In this document: piece after piece, positions 40,035 to 48,842 of the stretch | Layout: the number at the start of each line of letters is the position of its first letter | Position numbering within the stretch: the first letter of the stretch is position 1 | IMG/VR virus record: IMGVR_UViG_3300021091_005330 | Location: 1 to 64,000 of that record | DNA length: 64,000 nucleotides | Reading direction: 5' to 3' (one strand) | Source of the DNA: a virus | Position numbers and translations under genes: made by a program | The notes under the pieces: generated by a model | Told to the model about the DNA's origin: nothing | Seen by the model: the letters and a program-made list of their open reading frames with translations, nothing else | Databases searched by the model: none

Positions 40035-42296
40035 ATGAATAAAAGTTTTAATGTAAAAAAAAGAAATGGGGCAACTGAAAAATTTGATATAGAAAAAATA
40101 CATAAAGTAATTAACTGGGCGATAGAAGATTTATCTAATGTTAGCTTAACGGATATAGAAATAAATGCTAAAATTAATTTGCACGACGGAGTTTCAACAA
40201 AAGAAATACATAAACTTTTAATTGAATCTGCTGCCAATTTAATTTCTGTACAAAAACCTAATTATCAATATGTCGCTGGTAGGCTTTTGAATTATCAACT
40301 TAGAAAAGATGTATGGAAAGGAAAGCATGCTCCAAGATTACTAGAATTCCTTAATCAAGGACTAAAAAATAAAATTTATGATCCTATCATATTAGGAAAA
40401 TATACAGAAGATGAAATTAACAAAATGGGTGAATTTGTGGACCATGAAAAAGATTATGATTTTACATACGCTGGTATAAAACAATTGTGTGACAAATATT
40501 TAATAAAAGATCGGGTTACGCATAAGATATACGAAACTCCTCAATTTGCTTATGTATTAATATCTGCTTATGCTTTTATTAACTATCCAAAAGAAACTAG
40601 ATTATCATATGTTAGAAAATTTTATGAGGCTATAAGCAAACATAAGATTAATCTTCCTACGCCAGTTATGGCTGGAGTAAGAACTCCTAGTAAGAATTAT
40701 GCTAGTTGTTGCTTAATTGGTGTTGACGATACTCGCGAAAGCATAACAGCAAGTGCTACTGCAGTTAGTATGGCTACAGCTAACAGATGTGGCATTGGAA
40801 TAGATGTTAGCAAAATTAGAGCTCTTGGCTCTCCAATTAAAAACGGAGAAGTAGTGCATACAGGTTTGATTCCTTTTTTAAAAATCTATGAAAGTAGTGT
40901 TAAAGCTTGGCAGCAAAATGGGTTAAGAGGAGGAAGCGCCACTTGTAATATTCAATGGTGGCATTATGAAATAGAAGACATTGTTGTATTAAAAAATAAT
41001 GCTGGTACAGATGATAATCGTGTTAGAAAATTAGATTATACAGTTGGAATGAGTAAACTTTTTTACGATAGAGTATTAAAAGATGAAGACATTATTCTAT
41101 TTAATACTGTTGAAGTTCCAGAACTTTATGAAGCTTGGGGCACGAAAGACTTTGATAAAATATATAAAGAATGCGAATCTAAAAAATTAAAAATAAAAAA
41201 GAAAATTTCTGCTAGAAGATTATTTTCTTTAATAATTAAAGAAAGAGTTGAGACTGGAAGAATTTATATTCTTAACGTAGATCACGCTAATAATCATGGG
41301 GCTTGGTTAGACAAAGTAACAATGAGTAATTTATGTACCGAAGTTATACATCCAACTATTCCTTTAAACGATTATAATGATAAAGACGGAGAAATTGGAA
41401 TGTGCATTCTTTCAGCAGTCAATATGCTTGAAATTAAAAATTGGCAAGATTTAGAAAAAACTTGTGATCTTATCGTTAGGTTTCTTGACGAAATTATCGA
41501 GCTTCAAGATTATTTTAATATTGCTGCAGAAAATTTTGCAAAAAAACGTCGTAGTCTTGGAATAGGCATAACAAATCTTGCTGCTTATTTCGCTAAAAAT
41601 GAATTAAAATATACTTCTGATAAAACGTTATCAACTTTAGACGAATGGATGGAGCACTTTCAATATTATCTTTTAAAATCTAGTTTAGAATTAGCCAAAG
41701 AAAAAGGTAAATGCGAAAAATTTGATAGAACAAAATACGCTAAAGGTATACTTCCTATTGATACATACAAAGATAAAGTAGATGAAATTTGTAAAAGGAA
41801 ACTTTGTTTAGATTGGGAATCTCTTAGGAAAGAAATAAAAGAACATGGTTTAAGACATTCTACATTATCTTCATGTATGCCTTGTGAAAGTAGTTCTGTT
41901 ATTCAATCTTCTACTAATGGAGTAGAGCCAATAAGAAGCTTAATAACGTATAAAATGAGTAAAATGGGTAAGCTACCAGTATTAGTTCCAGGGGTTGGTA
42001 AATATGATGATAATTATGAATTAGCCTATGATTTTAAAGATAATACTGGAATATTAAAAGTTAATGCTATTATTCAAAAATATATTGACATGGCTATTTC
42101 AACTAATGTATACTATAATTATTCACATTATGAAAACAATATTCTTCCAGATTCAAAAGTTATGAAAGAAATTATGTATGCTTATAGTTTAGGCTTAATT
42201 AGCTTATATTACAATAATAGCGATGATGGAGATAAAGAACAGCTAATGAACCAAAAAGAAGATAGAGATTGCTCCTCTGGAGCATGTAAACTATAA
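40035..42296 (+). CDS. nrdA: Class Ia ribonucleotide reductase, alpha subunit
   Basis: 753 residues, close to E. coli NrdA. An N-terminal ATP-cone is present (about 1-95; VKKRNGATEKFDIEKIHKV). Catalytic residues are visible: ASCCLIG (first active-site Cys), NLCTE (Asn, Cys and Glu of the radical site), CILSAVNM (second active-site Cys). The C-terminal CSSGACKL closely matches the redox-active tail of E. coli NrdA. It should be allosterically controlled and active. GGAG at 40020-40023 gives a ribosome-binding site 11 nt from the ATG, in contrast to the leaderless genes. The stop abuts the next start. The 5' leader includes or follows the structured RNA. Confidence 0.96.
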   Translation: MNKSFNVKKRNGATEKFDIEKIHKVINWAIEDLSNVSLTDIEINAKINLHDGVSTKEIHKLLIESAANLISVQKPNYQYVAGRLLNYQLRKDVWKGKHAPRLLEFLNQGLKNKIYDPIILGKYTEDEINKMGEFVDHEKDYDFTYAGIKQLCDKYLIKDRVTHKIYETPQFAYVLISAYAFINYPKETRLSYVRKFYEAISKHKINLPTPVMAGVRTPSKNYASCCLIGVDDTRESITASATAVSMATANRCGIGIDVSKIRALGSPIKNGEVVHTGLIPFLKIYESSVKAWQQNGLRGGSATCNIQWWHYEIEDIVVLKNNAGTDDNRVRKLDYTVGMSKLFYDRVLKDEDIILFNTVEVPELYEAWGTKDFDKIYKECESKKLKIKKKISARRLFSLIIKERVETGRIYILNVDHANNHGAWLDKVTMSNLCTEVIHPTIPLNDYNDKDGEIGMCILSAVNMLEIKNWQDLEKTCDLIVRFLDEIIELQDYFNIAAENFAKKRRSLGIGITNLAAYFAKNELKYTSDKTLSTLDEWMEHFQYYLLKSSLELAKEKGKCEKFDRTKYAKGILPIDTYKDKVDEICKRKLCLDWESLRKEIKEHGLRHSTLSSCMPCESSSVIQSSTNGVEPIRSLITYKMSKMGKLPVLVPGVGKYDDNYELAYDFKDNTGILKVNAIIQKYIDMAISTNVYYNYSHYENNILPDSKVMKEIMYAYSLGLISLYYNNSDDGDKEQLMNQKEDRDCSSGACKL

Positions 42297-42833
42297 ATGT
42301 ATTTTTCTCAGATAGGACAGGATAGGCTTGTGGATAATTTTTTAGATTTTAAAACTAATGGATATTTTTTAGATATAGGAGCTCATCATTACAGACACAT
42401 AAGTAATACTTACTTTTTTGAAAAGGTAAGAAATTGGCGAGGAATCGCAGTAGAGCTAGATCAATCATTTCAAAACGAATGGATCTCTAATAGACCTAAT
42501 TCTATTTTTATTAATCAAAACGCTTTAGATATTAACTATAGAGATTTATTATTAAAATATGATTTTTCATTAAAAATAGATTTTCTTTCTTTAGATTTAG
42601 AGCCACCAGAAGTAACTCTTGAGGCTTTATACAAAATATTTCAAAGTGATATTACTTTTAACACTATAGCTTTTGAAGTAGATGATTATAGACAAAAGAA
42701 TACTAAGAATAAATCTCGGGAATTTTTATCATCTAAAGGTTACCATTTTGTAGCAGAACTTTATGATAGAAATAATTCTGGTATGATACATGTAGACGAT
42801 TTTTGGGTACATAAGTCTATTCTAAAAAATTAG
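42297..42833 (+). CDS. FkbM-family methyltransferase
   Basis: 178 residues. YFSQIGQDRLVDNFLDFKTNG leads into the SAM-binding motif GYFLDIGAHH (about 20-30), then GIAVELDQ (acidic residue at the end of beta-2) and DFLSLDLEPPE, matching FkbM-type methyltransferases that modify sugars or glycolipids. It begins on the base after the nrdA stop, yet is unrelated to nucleotide metabolism, so it looks like a glycan gene inserted between nrdA and nrdB. Confidence 0.85.
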   Translation: MYFSQIGQDRLVDNFLDFKTNGYFLDIGAHHYRHISNTYFFEKVRNWRGIAVELDQSFQNEWISNRPNSIFINQNALDINYRDLLLKYDFSLKIDFLSLDLEPPEVTLEALYKIFQSDITFNTIAFEVDDYRQKNTKNKSREFLSSKGYHFVAELYDRNNSGMIHVDDFWVHKSILKN

Positions 42834-42838
42834 TGTAA
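42833..42838 (+). promoter_or_regulatory. GTGTAA-class promoter element
   Basis: TTAGTGTAAAT, sharing its G with the stop codon of the upstream gene and lying 9 nt before the nrdB ATG at 42848. Confidence 0.6.
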
Positions 42839-42847
42839 ATATAAGCT

Positions 42848-43912
42848 ATGAAATCAGTTTTAAATTTAAAAAATATAGACCATACTAAACAACCATTATT
42901 TTTTGGAGAAGATCTCAATCTACAAAGATATGATCGATTTAAATATCCTATATTTTTTGAGTTATTTAAAAAACAAGAAGAATTTTTTTGGTGGCCCCAC
43001 GAAGTATCCTTAAACAAAGACAGAAGTGATTATAAAGAACTAGCTGGTCAAGAAAGATTTGTTTTTGATACTAATTTAAAATTTCAAACTCTTGGAGATA
43101 GTATGCTTTCTAGAAGCATTCATTCTCTTAAAGATTACGTAAGTAATCCAGAGCTTGAAATATGTATGAACACTTGGCAAAGATTTGAAGGAATTCATAG
43201 TTATTCTTATTCATATTTACTTAATAATGTGCACCCAGATGCTAGTAAATTTTTTGATAGCATTATGGAAGATAAAGAGATTACTTCTAGAGCAGAGTTA
43301 ATAAAAAATAATTTTGATAAAATCCTTGGCTCAGATGAGAAAAAAGACTTAAAACAAAAAATATTTGATTGTGTTCTTTCCGTTAATGTAATGGAAGGGC
43401 TTGTGTTTTATGTATCTTTTGCTTGTTCTTTTTATTTTGGATATCGCGGCAAGATGGAAGGGAATGCCAAAATTATTAAATTTATTCAAAGAGATGAAGC
43501 CTTACATTTTGCGACTACTCAAAATATCATTAAGATATTAAAAGAAGAAGATAAAGAAGGTTTTACTTCTATAGTAAAGAAAAGCGAAGATAAGATTTAT
43601 GCATTTTATGAACAAGCTGCGAAGAATGAAATAGAGTGGGCGCAGTACCTCTTCAAGAATGGATCATTACTTGGATTAAATGCTGAAGTTTTAGGGGGAT
43701 ATGCAAAATGGTTATGCGACAACAGATTAAGATCTTTAGGATATAAAAAGATTTTTAATCAAAAAGATAATCCTATAGCTGGTTGGATGGATAGCTATAT
43801 GGATAGTAGTAAGGTACAAACTGCTCCACAAGAGACAGAGCTACAATCTTATAAAATAGGAGCTAGAAAAACCGATATATCTGATAACGATTTTAATGAT
43901 TTAAAATTATAA
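42848..43912 (+). CDS. nrdB: Class Ia ribonucleotide reductase, beta subunit
   Basis: 354 residues. All di-iron ligands and the radical tyrosine can be placed: Asp in FQTLGDSML, Glu and His in RFEGIHSYSY (with Tyr four residues after the His), Glu in VMEGLVFYVSFACSF, Glu and His in RDEALHFATTQ. The pattern is that of the standard tyrosyl-radical beta subunit. It has its own GTGTAA element, so alpha and beta can be expressed differently although both belong to one complex. Confidence 0.96.
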   Translation: MKSVLNLKNIDHTKQPLFFGEDLNLQRYDRFKYPIFFELFKKQEEFFWWPHEVSLNKDRSDYKELAGQERFVFDTNLKFQTLGDSMLSRSIHSLKDYVSNPELEICMNTWQRFEGIHSYSYSYLLNNVHPDASKFFDSIMEDKEITSRAELIKNNFDKILGSDEKKDLKQKIFDCVLSVNVMEGLVFYVSFACSFYFGYRGKMEGNAKIIKFIQRDEALHFATTQNIIKILKEEDKEGFTSIVKKSEDKIYAFYEQAAKNEIEWAQYLFKNGSLLGLNAEVLGGYAKWLCDNRLRSLGYKKIFNQKDNPIAGWMDSYMDSSKVQTAPQETELQSYKIGARKTDISDNDFNDLKL

Positions 43913-43939
43913 TTTTACATATAATATTAATTCCCATTA

Positions 43940-43945
43940 GTGTAA
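43940..43945 (+). promoter_or_regulatory. GTGTAA-class promoter element
   Basis: TTAGTGTAATT, 8 nt before the ATG at 43954. Confidence 0.6.
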
Positions 43946-43953
43946 TTATTTAT

Positions 43954-44289
43954 ATGGAACATCTTCAGTGGTTATTAAATATATCTTTTGGAATTGGAGC
44001 CTTTCTTGCAGGATGGGTATTTACCCGTCTTTTTTCTATGATGGATAATCAAGATAAATTAATGAAAGATATAAATGACAAAACTTTCACAGATTTTATT
44101 ACTTTAAGAAAAGAAGTAGAAGCAGAAAGCAGAAAACATCAACAAGATATATCTGATTTAGCATTAAAAATAAGCACTACTTATGTTACAAAAGAGTCGT
44201 TTGAGATATATTTTGATAGGATAGAAGCTAAATTAGATAGAAATTTTGAAATTATTCAACAGCATTTAATCAATAAAAATAAACATTAA
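43954..44289 (+). CDS. Membrane-anchored coiled-coil protein
   Basis: 111 residues. One N-terminal membrane segment (about 7-27; WLLNISFGIGAFLAGWVF) is followed by a charged coiled coil (about 35-105; LRKEVEAESRKHQQDISDLA). This layout resembles phage holin-accessory or spanin-like proteins, but no cassette partner (endolysin) is seen next to it. Its end overlaps the convergent glycosyltransferase gene by 4 nt. Confidence 0.65.
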   Translation: MEHLQWLLNISFGIGAFLAGWVFTRLFSMMDNQDKLMKDINDKTFTDFITLRKEVEAESRKHQQDISDLALKISTTYVTKESFEIYFDRIEAKLDRNFEIIQQHLINKNKH

Positions 44290-45065
44290 CTATATAGTTT
44301 ATCTATTTTACCTCTCATAGAAACTTTTGAATAATTTTTAACTTGTTCGTCTATTGGCATCAGCTCATTATTATTATTTAGCTGAAAAAATTGTTTAGCT
44401 AAATGCATTTTAGGGTCGAACATATAAATATTTAACATTGGATTGCATATCATAGATATGTCAATCTCATTAACCATAGGAATCATTTTGGTTAAGACTT
44501 TATTTATATTTTCACCTTTAATTAAATATGCATGACATCCTATGCCTGGATAATCCGGCCATGGAGGATTGTAAACGCCTTGGAAAACATTATGTTTTTG
44601 AAAATTTATTTTTTTAACTTTAGTAGAATATATTTCATTATCTTTGTAATTAAAATTCTCTTCTGTTAGGGTATCTAGAAAGCAAATATCATAGTTATTT
44701 GGTATACTATTGGTTATTATATTTAATATATTTCTATTTACGACTACATCATCTTCTAAAATTAAGAAATCTTCATTTCCTAAAGCTTGATTTTTTTTTA
44801 CTTTATCTTGTATATTTTTCCACATTTTAATATGAGATAAGGCTGCCCCAGCCGACCATTTAACTTTCTTTAATCTTCCATATAAAAATGCACCACTTAA
44901 ATTCGGGTTTTTTAATTCATCGTCCAGCAATGCTCCATTAATTCCATCGAAATAAATTATTTCGTATTTATTTAAATTAGCTTCTTTTATATAGTTTTTT
45001 ATTACTTCTAATCTATCTTGACATTCTTTAAAATGTTTAGCTAAAGTTAGTACATATATGATCAT
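44286..45065 (-). CDS. Glycosyltransferase family 25-like
   Basis: 259 residues. Typical GT25 layout: IIYVLTLAKHFKECQDRLE at the start, IIYFDGINGALLD, then KWSAGAALSHIKMWKNI and the metal-binding acidic motif FLILEDDVVV (about 95-105), followed by YLIKGENINKVL. GT25 enzymes add galactose or related sugars to lipooligosaccharide or proteins. It is last in the minus-strand unit that also holds another glycosyltransferase and the sigma factor. Confidence 0.85.
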   Translation of the reverse strand: MIIYVLTLAKHFKECQDRLEVIKNYIKEANLNKYEIIYFDGINGALLDDELKNPNLSGAFLYGRLKKVKWSAGAALSHIKMWKNIQDKVKKNQALGNEDFLILEDDVVVNRNILNIITNSIPNNYDICFLDTLTEENFNYKDNEIYSTKVKKINFQKHNVFQGVYNPPWPDYPGIGCHAYLIKGENINKVLTKMIPMVNEIDISMICNPMLNIYMFDPKMHLAKQFFQLNNNNELMPIDEQVKNYSKVSMRGKIDKLYS

Positions 45066-45070
45066 ATATG

Positions 45071-45418
45071 TTAATTTTCTAAAGTAGGATGTCTTTTATT
45101 TTTTCTTTTTTTCTTCCACCCTTGTAAATATTTCTTTTTTAGTGGATCTTCTCCATATATTTTTTTTCTTTTTTCAGAAAGTTCAGAGCTTCTATCCATT
45201 AGATCACCGATAGTACCTTTTTTATTTTTTGTAAATTCAGAAAATTGTTTTTCTGTGCAATTAACATCAAGAGTACCTTCTGTATTTAATTGAGGAATCG
45301 TAAATACTCTTTCCCACTTAACACCTTCTTTATCAATGTATTCGTGTGTCTCATGAATACTTTGAATTATTTCTATGATTTTTTTAGTAGTGGGATGCTG
45401 ATATATATATTGAGGCAT
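45071..45418 (-). CDS. Conserved phage protein, FmdB-like N-terminus without zinc cysteines
   Basis: 115 residues. MPQYIYQHPTTKKIIEIIQSI follows the FmdB zinc-ribbon start (MPxYxYxC...), but the cysteines are replaced. The rest (KGTIGDLMDRSSELSEKRKKIYG, DPLKKKYLQGWKKKRK) is a basic helical tail that I have seen in phage proteins of unknown function. It may bind nucleic acid. It touches the next gene upstream by one base. Confidence 0.6.
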   Translation of the reverse strand: MPQYIYQHPTTKKIIEIIQSIHETHEYIDKEGVKWERVFTIPQLNTEGTLDVNCTEKQFSEFTKNKKGTIGDLMDRSSELSEKRKKIYGEDPLKKKYLQGWKKKRKNKRHPTLEN

Positions 45419-46515
45419 TATTTATTTATAATATTTATAATATTATCATACATTTTTTTATCAGAGAAAGATTCTTGTAATTTTAATCCTTCTGTATTAA
45501 TTGGATCTTTTTCTACTTTTTCTATTGCTTTTTCGCAACCATGTATGAATTCTTCTTCATCAAAATCGTATATATGTCCTTGATTAAATGGGATATCTTT
45601 TTTGAAGAACATATTATCATACGCTTCTATTTTATCCTTACTAGGGTTTACTAATATAGAATTGTTTTCATTAGCCCATCCTTTGTATCCGTGAGCATTC
45701 ATAATAATTCCATGTTTACCTAACGCAACAGAATGAAACTCGGGTAAACCCCAACCTTCGCCGCCACTCATACCAATTATAATATTCGCACTATTTAGAA
45801 AATCATTGTACGCCGTATTTTTTTCCATCATGCCTAAGAAAGATATATTAAAATATTTATTTCCTTCTAAAATATTTAAAATAAGATTCTGTTGATCTTC
45901 AATTTTTAAAAACGGATTAAATATAGCGCACTGTAAGAAATATTTTTTATTATTTCCAAATTTTTTAATCCATGATTTTATTATTTTCTGATGTCTTTTT
46001 CTTTTTTCTAATTTGCCACATAGATTGAAAACTATTCTTCCATCTTGAAAATACTTTTTTGATGTCTGTTTAAAATTGTAATGATCAAACGCTAATGGTA
46101 CGTAATGCACATTTTTACAGCCCTTAGATCTAAAATTTTCTACCGAAAATTCAGAACTAAATATTACATTTTTTTGATTTGCTACGATGTTTACTTCTTC
46201 TTTTGTTGGAGCATCTAATTCGTAGAATGTGAATAAATTTTGTTCTTTAGAAAGACTCTCTAAAGAACCGTTAAGATGCCATAATTTAAAATTAGGATTA
46301 TTTCTATCATGCCTACTTAATGATATAGAAATTTTATTTTCTATCCATTTTATAAAATTAGGATTGATAGATTCTTGAGCTGATAAATCTATTTGATTTC
46401 CTATAACAAATAAATCAGGATCTACCTTACTATCAAGAAGAAAATTTCTCAATAATAAGGTAGAAACCTGACCAAAACTTACAGAATTAACTGGAAGATT
46501 TAGACAAATTCTCAC
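45418..46515 (-). CDS. GT4-type glycosyltransferase
   Basis: 365 residues, GT-B fold. The N-domain opens with ICLNLPVNSVSFGQVS; the C-domain has VFNLCGKLEKRKRHQKIIKSW and the donor-site block MSGGEGWGLPEFHSVALGKHG, where EGWGLPEFHSVALG supplies the ExxxxGLPxxEA-like motif of GT4 enzymes. The start is GTG within the GTGA overlap with the upstream gene. It probably acts with the GT25 gene downstream. Confidence 0.85.
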   Translation of the reverse strand: MRICLNLPVNSVSFGQVSTLLLRNFLLDSKVDPDLFVIGNQIDLSAQESINPNFIKWIENKISISLSRHDRNNPNFKLWHLNGSLESLSKEQNLFTFYELDAPTKEEVNIVANQKNVIFSSEFSVENFRSKGCKNVHYVPLAFDHYNFKQTSKKYFQDGRIVFNLCGKLEKRKRHQKIIKSWIKKFGNNKKYFLQCAIFNPFLKIEDQQNLILNILEGNKYFNISFLGMMEKNTAYNDFLNSANIIIGMSGGEGWGLPEFHSVALGKHGIIMNAHGYKGWANENNSILVNPSKDKIEAYDNMFFKKDIPFNQGHIYDFDEEEFIHGCEKAIEKVEKDPINTEGLKLQESFSDKKMYDNIINIINK

Positions 46516-46832
46516 AATAGAGATTCGTCGCTTTCTTCTACAACTTCCTTAGTTTTTTTAACAGAAGCAGTTACTTTTTTAGCAACTACTGGTTCGTTAG
46601 ATGATTTTGTAGTTTCTAATGGTTTAGAAATATAGATTCTATAATCGGGAGCTTTTTCATTATTGTTTTTATTCTTATTAGAAAATACAACAATTTTTAG
46701 CTCTTTTTCAATACCTAATTCGTCTACTTTTACATAGCCAGATAGATACTTTTGACTTTGTCCTTCTCTTTTCCAGAGAGCTCCAATATCTCTTTTTGAC
46801 CATTCATTTTGTGTTTTATTATTTGTATTCAT
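46512..46832 (-). CDS. DUF736-like protein
   Basis: 106 residues. WSKRDIGALWKREGQSQKY, then KIVVFSNK...APDYRIYIS, follows the DUF736 pattern (IGALW...G...NK...PDYRIY). A Lys-rich linker ends in EESDESLL, an acidic tail. The function of the family is unknown; replication-linked roles have been suggested by context elsewhere. An AAAGG lies about 10 nt before the ATG. It sits directly downstream of the sigma factor. Confidence 0.65.
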   Translation of the reverse strand: MNTNNKTQNEWSKRDIGALWKREGQSQKYLSGYVKVDELGIEKELKIVVFSNKNKNNNEKAPDYRIYISKPLETTKSSNEPVVAKKVTASVKKTKEVVEESDESLL

Positions 46833-46868
46833 ATATACTTACCTTTCGTTGTTTATTTTTTTGTCCTT

Positions 46869-47480
46869 TTAAATAGTATCATAAAGTTTGTCACTTTCTA
46901 ATTTATTTTTAAGAAATTTTAAAGTTTTGTTATGCAAATTTATGACTGTTTGCGTACTGACTTTTAGTTTCTTAGCGATTTTACTCCATGATACATTTTT
47001 TTTATCAGAAAAATATCTTATTTTAAATATTTTTTCTATTCTTTTGTCTTTTAATTTAGATAATATATTAAATATATATTCATAATTTTCTTTGTGAATA
47101 ATTTTAAATATCTCTAAAGACTGCTTTTGTTCAATAATATTTTTAATATTTTCATGATCCATAGATATTGAAGAGTTATTTTTATTCATAGAATTTAAAC
47201 AATAAAATCTCATTTGATTACCTACCCAAGTAGAAAATTTAATATTTTTTGTAGGATCAAAATTTAGTGCAGATTTATACATAACATAATCTTTCTCTTT
47301 CGCTAATTCATTTGGGTCTACTCCCACGGAAGATAAAGCATTATAATATTTTTTAATCATAGAGAAACATACTCCGCTATGTCTTTGTTCTAGTTCTTTC
47401 ATTGCTTCGCTGCAATTCTTACATTTTACTTCTTCTACAAGATCTAAATCGTTTTTAAGTTTGTATATTGAGTTTTCCAT
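46869..47480 (-). CDS. Phage sigma70-family RNA polymerase sigma factor
   Basis: 203 residues. Region 2 is recognisable around residues 65-95 (ALNFDPTKNIKFSTWVGNQMR, matching the FDPxxxxxFSTYA core-binding/-10 helix pattern). Region 4 is the C-terminal helix-turn-helix (about 160-195; SWSKIAKKLKVSTQTVINLH). No region 1.1 or full region 3 is present. Small sigma factors like this direct late transcription in large phages. It is the best candidate to recognise the GTGTAA element, which stands alone like a -10-only late promoter; that link is inference. The gene starts inside the 3' end of the kinase gene (26-nt overlap). Confidence 0.85.
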   Translation of the reverse strand: MENSIYKLKNDLDLVEEVKCKNCSEAMKELEQRHSGVCFSMIKKYYNALSSVGVDPNELAKEKDYVMYKSALNFDPTKNIKFSTWVGNQMRFYCLNSMNKNNSSISMDHENIKNIIEQKQSLEIFKIIHKENYEYIFNILSKLKDKRIEKIFKIRYFSDKKNVSWSKIAKKLKVSTQTVINLHNKTLKFLKNKLESDKLYDTI

Positions 47481-48060
47481 ATATTTGTTCTAGAAATTTT
47501 AAATGCTCATAATAAAGAGCATCATTATTTTCTTCCGTTCTCCATGTTAATTTTAAGTCAGCCATATTTTTTATCTTTACATCGTTTTCTTTTTCTTCTA
47601 TATTTGCTGGTGGTATTAAATTACCATTAAGATCTAATCTTGAAATATGAATTAAAATGCCATTTTTATTTTTAAGCCAATAGTATTCGTCTTCTGGATA
47701 TTCCATATACCTAATGTCAGTTATTATTGGTATAATATTTTTTGATATTAATCTCTCTAATTCATCCTCTACTTTCTGTGTCCAGTGTGTCCCTTTAGAT
47801 ATAGATCTTCTTATTTTTCCATATGAAACCATGATTGGTCTAACGAGAGATTTTTCTTCTGCTGTAGATTTAGTTATATCAATTAAAAATTTATCTAAGA
47901 TAAAATCTTTTAAATCATTTTTTAAATTATCAGCAAGAGCAATTCTTTTAGAAATTATATTTTTTTGGCTTAGATATCTAGCAATCATATTACAAAGAGT
48001 ATCTTTTCCAGATGTAGCTACTCCAGATATTCCAATTAGTTTAATTATATTTTTTGACAT
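47455..48060 (-). CDS. Deoxynucleoside monophosphate kinase-like
   Basis: 201 residues. P-loop GISGVATSGKDTLCNMIARYL near the N-terminus (GxxxxGKD, the Asp typical of T4 gp1-like dNMP kinases), then KRIALADNLKNDLKDF, VSYGKIRRSISKGTHW and PIITDIRYMEYPEDEYYW, which match the dNMP kinase/DUF-type adenylate-kinase-like fold. It phosphorylates dNMPs after host DNA breakdown. It overlaps the deaminase gene by 16 nt and the sigma factor by 26 nt. Confidence 0.85.
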   Translation of the reverse strand: MSKNIIKLIGISGVATSGKDTLCNMIARYLSQKNIISKRIALADNLKNDLKDFILDKFLIDITKSTAEEKSLVRPIMVSYGKIRRSISKGTHWTQKVEDELERLISKNIIPIITDIRYMEYPEDEYYWLKNKNGILIHISRLDLNGNLIPPANIEEKENDVKIKNMADLKLTWRTEENNDALYYEHLKFLEQIYGKLNIQT

Positions 48061-48452
48061 TTTATGTTATAAAATTTGAAAATATCTTTAGAAGAGCAGT
48101 CGTGTTCATACTCTTCTGAGTATACAACATGTTTTATTCCATAGCAAGCTATTAAATTAGCGCAATAACCGCAAGGAAGAAGTGTCACATATATAAAATA
48201 TGGATTATCATATCTAGATATGCAAGATAAAGCATTTACCTCTGCATGTATCATATACCCTCTTCTTGTGTTTCTATTGGTCCAAAACGATTTCTTTACA
48301 TTTTTATTTTGAATTAAACCATTATATCCAGTAGATAATATTCTTCCTTCATCATTTAATACTACTGCTCCTACTTTTCTGTGAGGGTCTTCTGATGTAG
48401 ACGCTATCTGTAAGCCTATTTTCTTAGCCATTAATATAAATTTTTCTTTCAT
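48045..48452 (-). CDS. dCMP (deoxycytidylate) deaminase
   Basis: 135 residues. Zinc site HAEVNAL (His and catalytic Glu) and LLPCGYCANL (PCxxC), with VGAVVLNDEGRILSTGYNG upstream, as in the dCMP/ComE deaminase family. It converts dCMP to dUMP, feeding ThyX. First gene of the minus-strand unit leading to the sigma factor. Confidence 0.92.
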   Translation of the reverse strand: MKEKFILMAKKIGLQIASTSEDPHRKVGAVVLNDEGRILSTGYNGLIQNKNVKKSFWTNRNTRRGYMIHAEVNALSCISRYDNPYFIYVTLLPCGYCANLIACYGIKHVVYSEEYEHDCSSKDIFKFYNIKCQKI

Positions 48453-48461
48453 TAAAAATAT

Positions 48462-48489
48462 TTGAAACCTATTCTATTTTAAATATAAT
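48462..48489 (+). promoter_or_regulatory. Sigma70-like promoter, overlapping divergent
   Basis: TTGAAA (48462-48467), 16-bp spacer, TATAAT (48484-48489), 11 nt before the ATG at 48501. It overlaps the minus-strand promoter almost completely, so only one can be occupied at a time. Confidence 0.55.
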
Positions 48490-48499
48490 TTATTGTCAA
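48471..48499 (-). promoter_or_regulatory. Sigma70-like promoter of the deaminase-kinase-sigma unit
   Basis: Minus strand: TTGACA (48494-48499), 17-bp spacer, TAGAAT (48471-48476), then 18 nt to the ATG at 48452. It is one of two promoters of this class with a real short leader. Confidence 0.65.
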
Positions 48500-48500
48500 G

Positions 48501-48842
48501 ATGATAGATATATTAAATCAAATAAGTCTTATAATTTTTATACTAGTTATCTGGTTCAAAACAGAAGCTTTTTTAGAATACTCTAGCTTATTTAAACTAG
48601 ATAAATTATTTAAAATAGATCAGTTTAAAGAATACAAGAAAATTAATATATCTATAGATTATATAACTTATTTATCTGTAAAACATAAAAATTTCTTTAC
48701 CAAACTAATTAGCTGCCCTTATTGCATAGGCTTTTGGGTTGTACTACTCTCTTGTTTATTATTTAATAATATTTTATTCTTGCCATTTTATTATGTTTTT
48801 GGTATTGTTGTGTATAAAATATTAGATAAATATATATTATGA
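48501..48842 (+). CDS. Membrane protein, DUF1360-like
   Basis: 113 residues with an N-terminal membrane segment (about 6-20), the motif LISCPYCIGFWVVLLSCLLF (about 74-93) and a final hydrophobic stretch. The CPYCIGFW block matches DUF1360, a family of small membrane proteins in bacteria and phages with unknown role. It overlaps the next gene by 4 nt. Confidence 0.7.
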   Translation: MIDILNQISLIIFILVIWFKTEAFLEYSSLFKLDKLFKIDQFKEYKKINISIDYITYLSVKHKNFFTKLISCPYCIGFWVVLLSCLLFNNILFLPFYYVFGIVVYKILDKYIL

